Shown here piece by piece: positions 24,594 through 34,107 of a stretch of 64,000 nt of DNA. The DNA lies in NCBI RefSeq assembly GCF_036263595.1, contig NZ_DATAGQ010000194.1, forward strand, positions 1 to 64,000. The letters run 5' to 3'. Positions within the stretch are counted from its first letter, which is position 1; the number at the start of each line of letters is the position of its first letter. The position numbers and the translations under genes are program-made. Source of the stretch: Geminicoccus sp036263595. GTDB lineage: Bacteria; Pseudomonadota; Alphaproteobacteria; Geminicoccales; Geminicoccaceae. The notes beneath the pieces are model-generated. The model was given only the letters and a program-made list of their open reading frames with translations, had not been told where the DNA came from and made no database searches.

Positions 24594-25804
24594 GCCGCCT
24601 CCAGCACCTGCGACGCCTTCGGCCCAAGGCCGCGACGCTGGAAGAACAGCCGGATGTTGCGGACCGCCTGGCGGAGACGCTGCTTGTTCTCGACCAGAGC
24701 CAGCCGGACATGGCCGTCGCCATACTCGCCAAAGCCGATACCGGGCGAGACGGCGACGTCTGCTTCCTCGATGAGCAGCTTGGCGAAGGCCAGCGAGCCC
24801 ATTTCACGGAACGGCTCCGGGATGGGAGCCCAGGCGAACATGGTGGCGGGCGGGACCGGCACGTTCCAGCCGGCCTTGGCCAGGCCGTCGATCAGCACGT
24901 CCCGCCGTTCCTTGTACATCAGGCGGATCTTCTCGACGCAGTCCTGCGGGCCGTCCAGTGCGGCCGTGGCGGCCACCTGGATCGGCGTGAACGCGCCATA
25001 GTCGAGATAGGACTTGATCCTGGTCAGTGCTGCGATGAGCCGCTGGTTGCCGGCCGCGAAGCCGATCCGCCAGCCGGGCATGGAGTAGGTCTTCGACAGG
25101 GAGGAGAACTCCACGGCCAGGTCGAAGGCCCCATCCACCTCCAGGATGGACGGCGGCGGCGTGTCGAACCAGATCTCCGAATAGGCGATGTCGGACAAGA
25201 TGAACATGTCCCGCGCCTTGGCGAACTTCACCGCCTCCTCGTAGAACTTCCGGTCCACCACCTTCGCGGTCGGATTCGATGGAAAGTTGAGCACCATCAT
25301 GGTCGGCGCCGGCACCGAATGCTCCGCCGCATGCGCGATCTCACGCAGCAGGTCCGGCCCATCGCCCATCGGCACATGCCGGATCGCGGCACCGGCAATG
25401 ATGAAGCCATAGGGATGGATGGGATAGGAAGGGTTCGGCACCAGGATCGTGTCGCCCGGCGCGGTGATCGCCTGGGCCAGGTTCGCCAGGCCTTCCTTCG
25501 ATCCGAGCGTGACGCAGACTTCCCGTTCCGGATCGACCTTCACCCCAAAACGGCGCCCGTAATAGTTGGTCAGCGAGCGGCGCAGGCCAGGGATCCCGCG
25601 CGAGGTGGAATAGCGGTGGGTGCGGCCGTCGCGAACGGTCTCCACCAGCTTTTCCACGATATGCTTGGGTGTCGGCATGTCCGGATTGCCCATGCCGAGA
25701 TCGATCACATCGCGCCCGGCAGCCCGCGCATCGGCCTTCAAGCGGTTCACCTCGGCGAACACGTAGGGAGGCAGGCGGCGTATGCGGTGGAAAGGCTGCT
25801 GCAT
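24590..25804 (-). CDS. class I PLP aminotransferase (AlaC / aspartate-type)
   Basis: 404 residues of the fold-type I aminotransferase family. VIDLGMGNPDMPTP opens the substrate-binding region, and the PLP lysine lies in SLSKTYSMPGWRIGF. The next conserved stretch, LNFPSNPTA, contains the NPT loop. Orthologues beside hom in alphaproteobacteria are often annotated as aspartate, alanine or LL-diaminopimelate aminotransferases. Coupling to homoserine dehydrogenase through an ATGA overlap suggests a role in aspartate-family amino-acid synthesis. The exact amino donor and acceptor are not predictable here. Confidence 0.9.
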   Translation of the reverse strand: MQQPFHRIRRLPPYVFAEVNRLKADARAAGRDVIDLGMGNPDMPTPKHIVEKLVETVRDGRTHRYSTSRGIPGLRRSLTNYYGRRFGVKVDPEREVCVTLGSKEGLANLAQAITAPGDTILVPNPSYPIHPYGFIIAGAAIRHVPMGDGPDLLREIAHAAEHSVPAPTMMVLNFPSNPTAKVVDRKFYEEAVKFAKARDMFILSDIAYSEIWFDTPPPSILEVDGAFDLAVEFSSLSKTYSMPGWRIGFAAGNQRLIAALTRIKSYLDYGAFTPIQVAATAALDGPQDCVEKIRLMYKERRDVLIDGLAKAGWNVPVPPATMFAWAPIPEPFREMGSLAFAKLLIEEADVAVSPGIGFGEYGDGHVRLALVENKQRLRQAVRNIRLFFQRRGLGPKASQVLEAA

Positions 25805-25892
25805 CGAAGACGTCCCGGCAATCCCACAAGTGACCTGGTCGATCAGGCCCGCGGCCGTCTAGCACGAACGGCCCGGCCGCGACATGCGTTCG

Positions 25893-26939
25893 TCAACCGC
25901 TGGTAGGCAAGACCGATACGACGACCGCATCGTCCGGCCCCTGCGGGTCCGACCGGGCTTCGATGGCCTCCCTCGCCACGCCATGGTCGACGAGGTCGGC
26001 CACGACGGCACGGACGCGCTCGCTCGCCACCAGGGAACTGGCTGCGTGGGCCGCCACGGCAAGACGCCGGTCGCGCAACGCTCCCGGTGCGGTGACCTCG
26101 GCCAGCATCGATGCCAGGGCGTCATCGCTGGGTGCCGTGGCGGCGGGATCGAGCGGGAACGTCCAGCGCCGGCCGGCGGGAAGGGCTTCGCCGGCAAGTT
26201 GCGCGGCACCATCGCCCGCCTGGTCGGGCGTCACCACCACGGTCTCGTCCGTCGCACCACCGAACACGCCGGCCATGGCGCTGAAGAAGCCGGGCTCGGT
26301 GTCAGGCGCCGGCGTGCCGCCGATAGCCTCGACCACGTCGCCCCCGGTCAGGCCATCGGTCAGGGCCGGCCCGGGAGTCGGCGTCTGCCCGGTGCCTGGT
26401 GCCACCCTCACCTGCCCCTGGGCCGAATCCACCTCCGTCTCCAGACCTACCACGTCGTTCAGGAAGGAAGAGAAGTCGCCGCTGGTGTCACGTCGCTCGA
26501 TGAGCACAACCTTCGATGGTGGCCGCACCGGCGCGGTGGCGGCCTCGGCGGCCGGTGGCTCGCCCGGCACGACGGCCGGCGAGGAGGGCGGCGGCGGGGG
26601 TGTGGCGCCATCGGTCGTACGGACGAGGTCGGAGGTGCGTTGCGCATATTCCATGTCGGCGACCAGACCCTGCTGGATCCGGCGCCGCTGCTCCACGGTG
26701 TAGCCAAGGGTCGGACGCGGCGGCACGTCGCGCAGGTCAGGATAGTTGTTCTCGGAAGGCTGTGCCGCGGCGGCCTTGGCGGCGTCCTCGGCGATCAGCC
26801 GGTCGACCGGGTCGTCCGGCTGATCCATGGGCGGTGAGGCGCAGGCACCGAGCAGGAACAGGACGACAGCCGCCGCCAGGCTCGACGCCATCGGTGCCGG
26901 GATGGTCGAGGCATCGCGTTCGATGGGGCTGACCGACAT
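25893..26939 (-). CDS. predicted lipoprotein, unknown function
   Basis: About 348 residues from ATG 26939. The leader ends in a lipobox-like LFLLGAC at about residues 27-33, so it is probably a lipoprotein. Most of the middle is low-complexity and rich in Pro, Ala, Thr and Asp. The C-terminal 90 residues (RRLAVAAHAASS, VRAVVADLVDHGVAREAIEARS) show an alpha/beta pattern that faintly recalls OmpA-like peptidoglycan-binding domains, but the key residues are not evident. It diverges from phaC with about 117 bases between starts. No function is assigned. Confidence 0.75.
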   Translation of the reverse strand: MSVSPIERDASTIPAPMASSLAAAVVLFLLGACASPPMDQPDDPVDRLIAEDAAKAAAAQPSENNYPDLRDVPPRPTLGYTVEQRRRIQQGLVADMEYAQRTSDLVRTTDGATPPPPPSSPAVVPGEPPAAEAATAPVRPPSKVVLIERRDTSGDFSSFLNDVVGLETEVDSAQGQVRVAPGTGQTPTPGPALTDGLTGGDVVEAIGGTPAPDTEPGFFSAMAGVFGGATDETVVVTPDQAGDGAAQLAGEALPAGRRWTFPLDPAATAPSDDALASMLAEVTAPGALRDRRLAVAAHAASSLVASERVRAVVADLVDHGVAREAIEARSDPQGPDDAVVVSVLPTSG

Positions 26940-27055
26940 GTGACGCTCTTGGCGAGTGGGGACCCGATTCCAGCGCGGCAGCGTTGGCAGGCGCGGGCGC
27001 ACTCGTCTACACGAGGCTTGGCGGTGGAGGCAAAGGTGCAAAGGTCGAATCCGGC

Positions 27056-28852
27056 ATGAGCGACGAAGCGAAGACGGCTGTGAGCGATGAAGAACACATC
27101 GCCGCCATCCTGAGCGAGATCAACCAGCGCAGCCAGACGCTGGTCCAGGGCTTCCTGGAGCGTCAGAACCTGCTCGATCGGTCCCATCAGCCGAGCATGG
27201 ACCCGGTCGGGCTGGGCAACGCCATGATGGCGCTGGGCACCAGGCTCTGGGCCAGTCCTGCTGAGGTGATGAGCGCGCAGTTCTCGCTCTGGCAGGACTA
27301 TCTGCGCCTTTGGAACGCCACCACGTCGCGCATGCTGGGCGGCGACAATGACCCGGTGGTCGTGCCGGACCGTGCCGACCGCCGCTTCAGGGACGCGGCC
27401 TGGGAAGAGAACCCGCTGTTCGACTTCATCAAGCAGTCCTACCTCCTGACGTCCCGGTTCCTGCTCAAGACCGTCGCCGACACGGAAGGACTGGACGAGA
27501 AGACCCAGTCCAAGCTCGCCTTCTATACCCGCCAGTTCGTCGATGCGCTCGCACCGTCCAATTTCGTCGCGACCAATCCCCAGGTCTTGCGGGAGACCGT
27601 CGAATCCAAGGGCGAGAACCTGCTGAAGGGCCTAGCTCACATGCTGGAGGACCTGGAGCGGGGCAAAGGCCGGCTGTCGATTAGGATGACCGACCTGGAC
27701 GCCTTCGTGATCGGCAAGAACATCGCGACCTCGAAGGGAAAGATCATCTACCAGAACGAGCTGATGCAGCTCATTCAGTACGATCCGACCACTCCCCAGC
27801 AATACAAGCGGCCGCTCCTGATCGTTCCGCCATGGATCAACAAGTTCTACATCCTCGACCTGCAGGCCAAGAACAGCTTCATCCGCTATGCCTGCGACCA
27901 GGGCTTCACCACCTTCGTGGTCTCCTGGGTCAACCCCGATGCGACGCTCGCGCACAAGGGGTTCGAGGACTATATGCAGGAGGGAATCCTGGCTCCGCTC
28001 GACGCGATCACCCAGGCCACGGGTGAAGAGGAAGTCAACGCCATCGGCTACTGCCTGGGCGGCACGCTGATGGCGGCTACCCTCGCCTACATGGCGACCA
28101 GAAAGGACAGCCGGATCAAGGCGGTCACCTTCTTCACGACCCTGGTGGACTTCTCGGAGCCCGGCGAACTGGGCGTGTTCATCGACGAGGAACAGCTCAA
28201 GGCCATCGAGGCCCAGATGGCCAAGACCGGCTATCTCGAAGGCTCGGAGATGGCGGCGACCTTCAACATGCTCCGGGCCAACGACCTGATCTGGTCGTTC
28301 GTGGTGAACAACTACCTCCTGGGCAAGGAGCCGTTTCCGTTCGATCTGCTTTACTGGAACAGCGACAGCACGCGCATGCCGGCCGCCATGCACAGCTTCT
28401 ACCTGCGCAAGTTCTACCACGAGAACAAGCTGGTGGAGCCCGGCGGGATCTCGCTGTGCGGCGTGCCCATCGACCTGCGTCGGCTCAAGCTGCCGGTCTA
28501 CATGGTGAGCACGCGCGAGGATCATATCGCGCCATGGAAGAGCACCTATGCCGCAACGCAGATCTACAAGGGCCCCAAGCGCTTTGTGCTGGCCGGCTCG
28601 GGGCACATCGCAGGCGTGGTGAATCCGCCGAATGCCGGCAAGTACAGCCACTGGGTGAACGACAAGCTTCCGGCCGATGCCGAAGAGTGGCTTGCAGGCG
28701 CCGAACACCGCCCCGGCAGCTGGTGGGACGACTGGTCCACCTGGAACGCCGCCAGGTCCGGCCCGCGCGTGGCAGCACGGATCCCCGGCACAGGCGGGCT
28801 TGCGCCGATCGAGGAAGCGCCAGGCAGCTACGTCAAGGCGCGGTCGGAGTAA
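27056..28852 (+). CDS. phaC: class I poly(3-hydroxyalkanoate) synthase
   Basis: About 598 residues from ATG 27056, with AAAGG about 10 bases upstream. PhaC polymerises (R)-3-hydroxyacyl-CoA into storage polyester on granule surfaces. The catalytic triad is visible in the alpha/beta-hydrolase domain: Cys 333 in the lipase-like box GYCLGG, Asp in STREDHIAPW and His in GSGHIAG. Length and N-terminal domain fit class I, which needs no PhaE or PhaR partner. A phasin gene lies 11 kb away at 40189. Other pha genes are not adjacent. Confidence 0.95.
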   Translation: MSDEAKTAVSDEEHIAAILSEINQRSQTLVQGFLERQNLLDRSHQPSMDPVGLGNAMMALGTRLWASPAEVMSAQFSLWQDYLRLWNATTSRMLGGDNDPVVVPDRADRRFRDAAWEENPLFDFIKQSYLLTSRFLLKTVADTEGLDEKTQSKLAFYTRQFVDALAPSNFVATNPQVLRETVESKGENLLKGLAHMLEDLERGKGRLSIRMTDLDAFVIGKNIATSKGKIIYQNELMQLIQYDPTTPQQYKRPLLIVPPWINKFYILDLQAKNSFIRYACDQGFTTFVVSWVNPDATLAHKGFEDYMQEGILAPLDAITQATGEEEVNAIGYCLGGTLMAATLAYMATRKDSRIKAVTFFTTLVDFSEPGELGVFIDEEQLKAIEAQMAKTGYLEGSEMAATFNMLRANDLIWSFVVNNYLLGKEPFPFDLLYWNSDSTRMPAAMHSFYLRKFYHENKLVEPGGISLCGVPIDLRRLKLPVYMVSTREDHIAPWKSTYAATQIYKGPKRFVLAGSGHIAGVVNPPNAGKYSHWVNDKLPADAEEWLAGAEHRPGSWWDDWSTWNAARSGPRVAARIPGTGGLAPIEEAPGSYVKARSE

Positions 28853-29173
28853 CCGGAGGATCGGCAGCTTGCCCCGGCTCCACATGGGTTGGCTCGATCG
28901 CATGTCGAGCCGACCTCGCCGCCACGCGAGGCCCATCGGGTTCGGGAAGGCGTTGGACTGTTCCTCCATCCGGCAGTGGATCAAGAAGCGGGTCCGGCCG
29001 GGGAACGGGCGGGCCGGCATGGGCCGAGACGTTGGGGCCGTCTTGCGCTTCGTGGGACCAGATGCTTTCCGCTCCCTCGGCAGAAGCGTCGCAAAGAGCT
29101 GCGTGGCCGGGCGCATCATCAAGCCGAGGTGCGGCCGGCACCTCACTTCTCCAGACCCAGCTCCAAGGAGTTG
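28853..29173. other. intergenic region without a recognisable gene
   Basis: About 320 bases lie between the phaC stop and the end of the GGDEF/EAL pseudogene. Open frames here read as low-complexity Arg/Pro/Gly-rich shadows on both strands, with no start context or family resemblance. I see no terminator or RNA. It could hold the 3' untranslated ends of the two convergent genes. Confidence 0.6.
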
Positions 29174-31349
29174 CTACGCGCCAACGGGTCGGCCGACCAA
29201 GCGCGGCCGGGCCGGGCCCAGTCGGGTATGGATCAAGGCATCGAGTTCCTTACCGTCGATCGCCCGTGAATAGATGAAGCCCTGGGCGGACTTGCAGCCC
29301 TCGCGAGCGAGCAGCGCCACCTGTTCCGGCGCCTCACCCCTTCGGCGGTGACAGCCAGCCCCTGCCCGAGCGCGATCACCGCCTTCACGATCGCTTCGGA
29401 ACCAGGGTCCTGGGTGACGCGGGCGATGAACGACCGGTCGATCTTGATCCGGTCAAACGGGTAGCGCTGCAGAATGTAAAGGCTGGAATAGCCAGTCCCG
29501 AAATCATCCATCGCGATCCGCACGCCCAGCTTCTTCAGGCGCCGAATCACATCCAGAGCGCCGTCGGCATCGTCCAGCAGCGTGCTCTCGGTGATCTCCA
29601 GCTCGAGCCGCTCGGGCGGCAGACGGGCGCTGGACAACGCTTCCTCGACCATGATGGCCAGCCCCGGACGCCTGAACTGGACAGCCGACAGGTTCACCGC
29701 GACCGTGATGTCCGGCCATCTGGCGACATGGCGGCACGCCGTGAACAGGACGGTCCGCCCGATCGCGTCGATCAGCCCGGACTGTTCAGCCAGCGGAATG
29801 AACTCGCTGGGAGATATCGGGCCTCTGAGGGGATGGTCCCATCGCGCCAGCGCCTCGACACCTGTCACCATTCCCGTCTCGATGTCGACCTGCGGCTGGA
29901 ACTGGACGCCGATGGCCTCCTGCTCGATGGCGCAGCGCAGTTCATGCTCCAGTTGCTTGCGAGCCTGCAGCCTCTCGTCCATCTCGGGCGCGAAGAAGCA
30001 GAACGTCCCGCGGCCTTCGGCCTTGGCCCTGTAGAGAGCGATGTCAGCATTCTTCAATAGCTGGCTGGGTGTCGTGCCGTCGGCGGGTGCGATCGCCCCG
30101 CCGATCGACAGGCCGATATGCACGGTGTGCCCATGCACGTCGAAGGCCGATGCCATGGTGGTCAGGAGCCGACGACAGATGGCTTCCACCTCGACGATGT
30201 CGTCGATCCTGCCCAGCAGGACGGCGAACTCGTCTCCGCCGGTCCGGCCGACGATGTCGGATCCGCGAACTGCCCGCAGCAGGCGGCCGGCCGCCTGGCG
30301 GAGGAGCTCGTCACCGGCATCATGCCCCCAGCTGTCGTTAACCTCCTTGAACCGGTCCAGGTCCAGGCAAAGCAGGACGGTCGCACGCCCGGGCTGGCTG
30401 CGCGAGAGCGCGCGCTCCAGTTCGCGCTGGACGAACACACGGTTGGGCATGCCGGTCAGCATGTCGTGCATCGCGTGATGCTGGAGCAGCGCGATCCCCT
30501 TGCGGTACGCCTTGCGCAGGATGAGGAAGCAGCAGCCGGTTGCCACCAGCAGCGCGGCCACCAGGAGCGGCATGGCGGCCGATACGATCTGCCAGCCATC
30601 CCTCTCCTGCCGCCAGGTGAGCAGGCCCAGCACCGTGCCGTCGACCGCCGTGAGCGGCACCATGTTGTCGGTCGGTGCCGCACCGGCGGCAAGGACAAGG
30701 TCGTCGATCAGGTAGTTCTGACCGATCCCGTCCAGCGCCTGCGGCGTGAGATAGCGGACGAACAGGATCACCGCCGGACGGCCATCCGCAGGAATGGACG
30801 TTCCTGCGCCCGACGTGACCGCGGCTGCGGCGGTCAGCGCGATCTGGCCGGACGCGCGCAGCAGACCGCTTACCGCCTGCGATGGTATCGAGGGGCTTTG
30901 CCTCGCCTGGTCAAGAGCTGTTCCAGACCGCTGTCAAGATCGATCGGGCTGCCCGGCGCCATGAGCTTGCCATTCACGAACGCGAAGCCGAGCCTGTCAT
31001 CCGGCATCAGCAGATACTGGGCGTCGATCGCAAGGTTCTGGCTGACGCTCAGGCCGAGATTGTCCGCCAGCCACTGCGAGTTCGGAGGGTTCTGGCTGTT
31101 CTCGTAGAGTTCGCCCCAGTTCGCGTAGTCGCGGGCGTTGCGAGCCAATTCTCCCTCGCTGACGTCGATGGCGGTACGCAGAAGGGACTGCGAATCCCGG
31201 AGGTCCCCCTGGTCGTCGGCCTGCGCAATGATGGCCAGGCCGCCGAAGACGGCAAGGCAGGTGCATACGAGCATTGCCAGCAACTGACAGGCGGCAGGCC
31301 AGGCATTCGTCGATGCAAATCTGTTGTCCGAGACCTTGTCCGCCACCAT
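29174..31349 (-). pseudogene. CHASE4-GGDEF-EAL cyclic-di-GMP protein, two frameshifts
   Basis: The restored product is a membrane sensor with an N-terminal helix (about residues 18-43 from ATG 31349), a CHASE4-like periplasmic domain (DVSEGELARNARDYANWGELYE), a second helix, a GGDEF cyclase domain with intact GRTGGDEF, and an EAL phosphodiesterase domain with GVEALARWDHP. The frame is broken twice. Near 30912 one G is missing from what should be TTGGACCAG (LLDQ), splitting the sensor from the rest. Near 29335 one G is missing from the expected GTGGAGGC (AEGVE), which replaces the EAL C-terminus. Adding both bases restores a continuous protein ending at TAG 29174. It is either a decaying gene or the site of two sequencing errors. 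Confidence 0.85.
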
Positions 31350-31441
31350 GACCAGCTGCCCACCACCCTACCTGCGCATCCGCGCCAGTCTGGCTCCGTC
31401 ACGTAAAGATAACGTTACCGGCTGCAGGACCGTTCGGCAGC

Positions 31442-32176
31442 TCAGGCGCGGGGCGATCGCTCCCTGTCCGCAGGAGACGAGGCGCCCAGCAGGGCAGCCT
31501 GCCCGACTTCGCTCAAGCCGTAGACGCCACGGCCGACACGCAGGAACCAGCCATAGACGTTCCGGCGCAGGATCGCGGATGCATCCGAGACCGTAGCTTT
31601 GAGGTCACGGAGACGCCCCGGTCCTTCCGCCAGGGCGGCTGCGCAGGTGAGCGCGCGCTGGCGGTAAGCGGTCATCACCGGCCCCCTGCTAACCCCGCCG
31701 GCCATCGGATCACCCCGACGGCGGCGATGCTCCTCGACCAGCCGGGATCGCCTTTTTGGATCCTTGCGCGGGAACGCGGCAGCGGGATCAACGAGAAGGT
31801 GGACCGATCCATCCAGGCCGATCCCGAGCATGCCGAACCCGAGACGGCGACAGAGCTGGCGGAAGCGCCGGTCGGCTTCCCGTCCCCGGCCGCGCACGGA
31901 CAGGCGGGCGGCCAGCCAGATCTCGTCGCCGGCCACAGCTCGGTCCACACCCTGCAGGACGAGTTCCAGGTTGAAGCTGAGCTTGAGCTCGCCGATCACG
32001 ACGACCGGCGGATCTTCACCCTTGATCGCGACCAGGTCACAGCCGCCGATCTCGCCCTTGACCGTGAAGCCGAGCCCTTCGAGGAACTGCTTGACCGGCC
32101 GGTAGAGCGAGGTCTCCAGGATTGCCTCCGATCGGGCCTCACCTCCGCCACCTTTCCAGCAGGCAAGCACGGACAA
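31442..32176 (-). CDS. DUF2161 family protein (PD-(D/E)XK nuclease fold)
   Basis: 244 residues; the start could be ATG 32176 or a later codon near TSLYRPV. The N-terminal half shows the restriction-endonuclease-like core: SLYRPVKQFLEGLGF, the Asp in GGCDLVAIK, and ELKLSF carrying the E-x-K. This matches the DUF2161 family. LVLQGVDRA follows as in relatives. The C-terminal half resembles a winged helix (YGWFLRVGRGVYGLSEVG). The activity is unproven; a nuclease or DNA-linked role is inferred from the fold. It lies downstream of tRNA-Gly on the same strand. Confidence 0.8.
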   Translation of the reverse strand: MSVLACWKGGGGEARSEAILETSLYRPVKQFLEGLGFTVKGEIGGCDLVAIKGEDPPVVVIGELKLSFNLELVLQGVDRAVAGDEIWLAARLSVRGRGREADRRFRQLCRRLGFGMLGIGLDGSVHLLVDPAAAFPRKDPKRRSRLVEEHRRRRGDPMAGGVSRGPVMTAYRQRALTCAAALAEGPGRLRDLKATVSDASAILRRNVYGWFLRVGRGVYGLSEVGQAALLGASSPADRERSPRA

Positions 32177-32253
32177 CGATCAGACAGCATGAAGCCGTCA
32201 GCACCCTTTGGGGTGCACGTTCGCTTGCAGACTTTATCGGTGAAAGAAGATGA

Positions 32254-32328
32254 TGGAGCGGGCGAAGGGATTCGAACCCTCGACCCCAACCTTGGCAAGG
32301 TTGTGCTCTACCCCTGAGCTACGCCCGC
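32254..32328 (-). tRNA. tRNA-Gly (anticodon GCC)
   Basis: The minus strand folds as a complete cloverleaf. The acceptor arm is GCGGGCG paired with CGCCCGC, the D arm is GCTC/GAGC, and the anticodon stem CAACC/GGTTG encloses loop TTGCCAA, giving anticodon GCC. The T arm GAGGG-TTCGAAT-CCCTT follows. CCA is encoded at the 3' end (32254-32256) after discriminator T. It is expected to read GGC and GGU codons. Confidence 0.97.
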
Positions 32329-32354
32329 GTCCTTGGGTGGCCGGGTGATTAGAC

Positions 32355-32381
32355 AAAAAACTAGGGGGCCGCAAGCCCCCT
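32355..32381 (-). terminator. intrinsic terminator on minus strand, no matching gene
   Basis: A perfect 7-bp stem (AGGGGGC paired with GCCCCCT, 32363-32381) has a five-base loop and is followed on the minus strand by AG and six T residues (32360-32355). It lies between tRNA-Gly and the divergent thioredoxin gene, so no annotated minus-strand gene ends here. An upstream CCCTGC (minus strand, 3299-equivalent position 32399-32394) could pair with GCAGGG at 32383-32378, competing with the terminator stem. Confidence 0.75.
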
Positions 32382-32493
32382 GCTCGGCAAGCTGCAGGGC
32401 TCTTGTATCGGCATGATGCCGCCGCCATCTTCGGTAAACGTACGGCGGAGGGGGCTCTGCCGATCTGTACATCTTCTTCCCTGGTGAGGCGTC

Positions 32494-33429
32494 ATGGCGT
32501 TGTTCGGTACCGGCACGGCTCCGGCTCCGGCACAGGCGAACGGCGACGGCTGGATCGTCGACGGCAGTCTGGAGACCTTCTCCAGGGACGTGATCCAGTC
32601 CAAGGTCCCGGTCCTGGTCGACTTCTGGGCTACCTGGTGCGGCCCGTGCAAGCAGCTCACCCCTCTCCTCGAGAAGGTGGTGAAGAATGCGCGTGGCAAG
32701 ATCAGGCTCGTCAAGATCGACATCGACAAGAATCCGGAGATCGCGCAGCAGTTCCGGATCCAGTCGGTCCCGACGGTCTATGCGTTCGTCAACGGCCAGC
32801 CGGTCACCGGCTTCCAGGGTGCCCAGCCGGAAAGCCAGATCAAGGCGCTGGTGGACCAGCTCCTGAAGATGGCCAGCGGGGCCGGTGGTGCGGGCGGTCC
32901 CGATGAGATCGAAGCGGCCATGGCCGAGGCCAAGGCCATGGCCGAAGCGGGCGATGTTCAGGGTGCCGCCGCCATCTATGGCGAGGTGCTGCAACTGGAG
33001 GCCGAGAATCCTGCAGCGCTGGGCGGCATGGCACGCTCGCTGGTGGCGCTCGGCGACATCGAGAGCGCCGAGCAGGTGCTGGCGCAGGCCCCCGCCACGC
33101 TCGCCAACAACGCGGAGATCACGGGTGCCAAGGCCGCCCTGGCGCTGGCCAAGGAATCTGGCGATCTGGGCGATCCCATGTCGCTGATGGCCCGCGTGCA
33201 GGCGGATCCCACCGACTTCGACGCGCGCTGCAAGCTCGCGACCCTCATGTTCCTGCGCGGCCAGGTCGAAGCGGCCATGAACGAGCTGCTCGACATCATC
33301 CGGCGTGAGCGGAGCTGGGAGGACGATCGGGCACGCAAGCAGCTCGTGAAATTCTTCGATGCCCTGGGCGCCAAGCATCCGGCCACGCTTAAGGGCCGTC
33401 GTCAGCTGAGCTCGGTACTGTTCTCCTGA
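32494..33429 (+). CDS. ybbN: thioredoxin-TPR co-chaperone, YbbN/CnoX type
   Basis: 311 residues. The N-terminal thioredoxin domain has a full WCGPCK active site (Cys 49 and Cys 52), followed by SVPTVYAFVNG. The C-terminal half is TPR-like helices (about residues 125-300; AEAGDVQGAAAIYGEVLQLE and similar). The protein handles oxidised or unfolding client proteins in the cytoplasm. The intact CxxC differs from E. coli CnoX, which lacks one cysteine, and matches other alphaproteobacterial members. It is followed by the Lon-N gene with a one-base overlap (TGATG). Confidence 0.92.
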   Translation: MALFGTGTAPAPAQANGDGWIVDGSLETFSRDVIQSKVPVLVDFWATWCGPCKQLTPLLEKVVKNARGKIRLVKIDIDKNPEIAQQFRIQSVPTVYAFVNGQPVTGFQGAQPESQIKALVDQLLKMASGAGGAGGPDEIEAAMAEAKAMAEAGDVQGAAAIYGEVLQLEAENPAALGGMARSLVALGDIESAEQVLAQAPATLANNAEITGAKAALALAKESGDLGDPMSLMARVQADPTDFDARCKLATLMFLRGQVEAAMNELLDIIRRERSWEDDRARKQLVKFFDALGAKHPATLKGRRQLSSVLFS

Positions 33430-34079
33430 TGGGCACCTCGGTCGAGAGCCTGCCGGTCCATTTCCCGATCTTCCCGCTCGCGGGTGCCCTGCTGCTGCCG
33501 GGCGGCAACCTGCCGCTCAACATCTTCGAGCCGCGCTACCTGGCAATGGTCCGGGACGCGATGCAGACCCACAAGATCATCGGGATGGTGCAGCCGCGGC
33601 CCGAGCAGGAGAATGAGCGTTCCCCCAAGGTCTACGATGTCGGCTGTGCCGGCCGGATCACCCATTTCGAGGAAACCGACGACGGCCGGTTCCAGATCGC
33701 TCTGACCGGCGTGTGCCGGTTCGACATCGTCCAGGAGCTGGACTGTGGGACGCTCTACCGGCAGATCCATGCCGACTTTCGCCGTTGGCTGGGCGACCTG
33801 GAGCCGTCCGAGCCGGCGATCGAACTGCGGGCGGCACTCCTGGACGCGCTCAAGCAGTTCCTGGATGCCCATGAGCTGGCCGCCGAGTGGTCAGGCATCG
33901 AGCAGGCGCCCATGTCCGGCCTGGTCACGTCGCTCGCGATGATCTGCCCGTTCGAGCCCTCCGAGAAACAGGCGCTGCTGGAAGCGGAAAACCTCGACCG
34001 GCAGACCGACATCCTCACCGCGCTGATGCGGATGGATGCGCTGACCACACCCGGCGGCACGCCCACGCAGATGCATTGA
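33429..34079 (+). CDS. LON-substrate-binding-domain protein
   Basis: 216 residues that are only the N-terminal substrate-binding domain of Lon protease, without the ATPase. Visible are FPLAGALLLPGGNLPLNIFEPRY (about residues 15-37) and GCAGRITHFEETDDGRFQIALTG. Such stand-alone LonN proteins are common in alphaproteobacteria beside the thioredoxin-TPR gene, and their role is not well established. Its start overlaps the ybbN stop; the Trm112-like gene follows 28 bases later. Confidence 0.9.
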   Translation: MGTSVESLPVHFPIFPLAGALLLPGGNLPLNIFEPRYLAMVRDAMQTHKIIGMVQPRPEQENERSPKVYDVGCAGRITHFEETDDGRFQIALTGVCRFDIVQELDCGTLYRQIHADFRRWLGDLEPSEPAIELRAALLDALKQFLDAHELAAEWSGIEQAPMSGLVTSLAMICPFEPSEKQALLEAENLDRQTDILTALMRMDALTTPGGTPTQMH

Positions 34080-34107
34080 TCGTCCATCGCCTCCGTCCGA
34101 GTTCAAG

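Noticed and set aside
28853..29173. Possible small genes on both strands after phaC
   Set aside because: Translations are low-complexity with no ribosome site or family similarity.
32197..32216. Hairpin AGCACCC-TTT-GGGTGC near tRNA-Gly as a terminator for the tRNA
   Set aside because: The stem is short and no T-run follows on the minus strand; it may be only leader structure for the DUF2161 gene.
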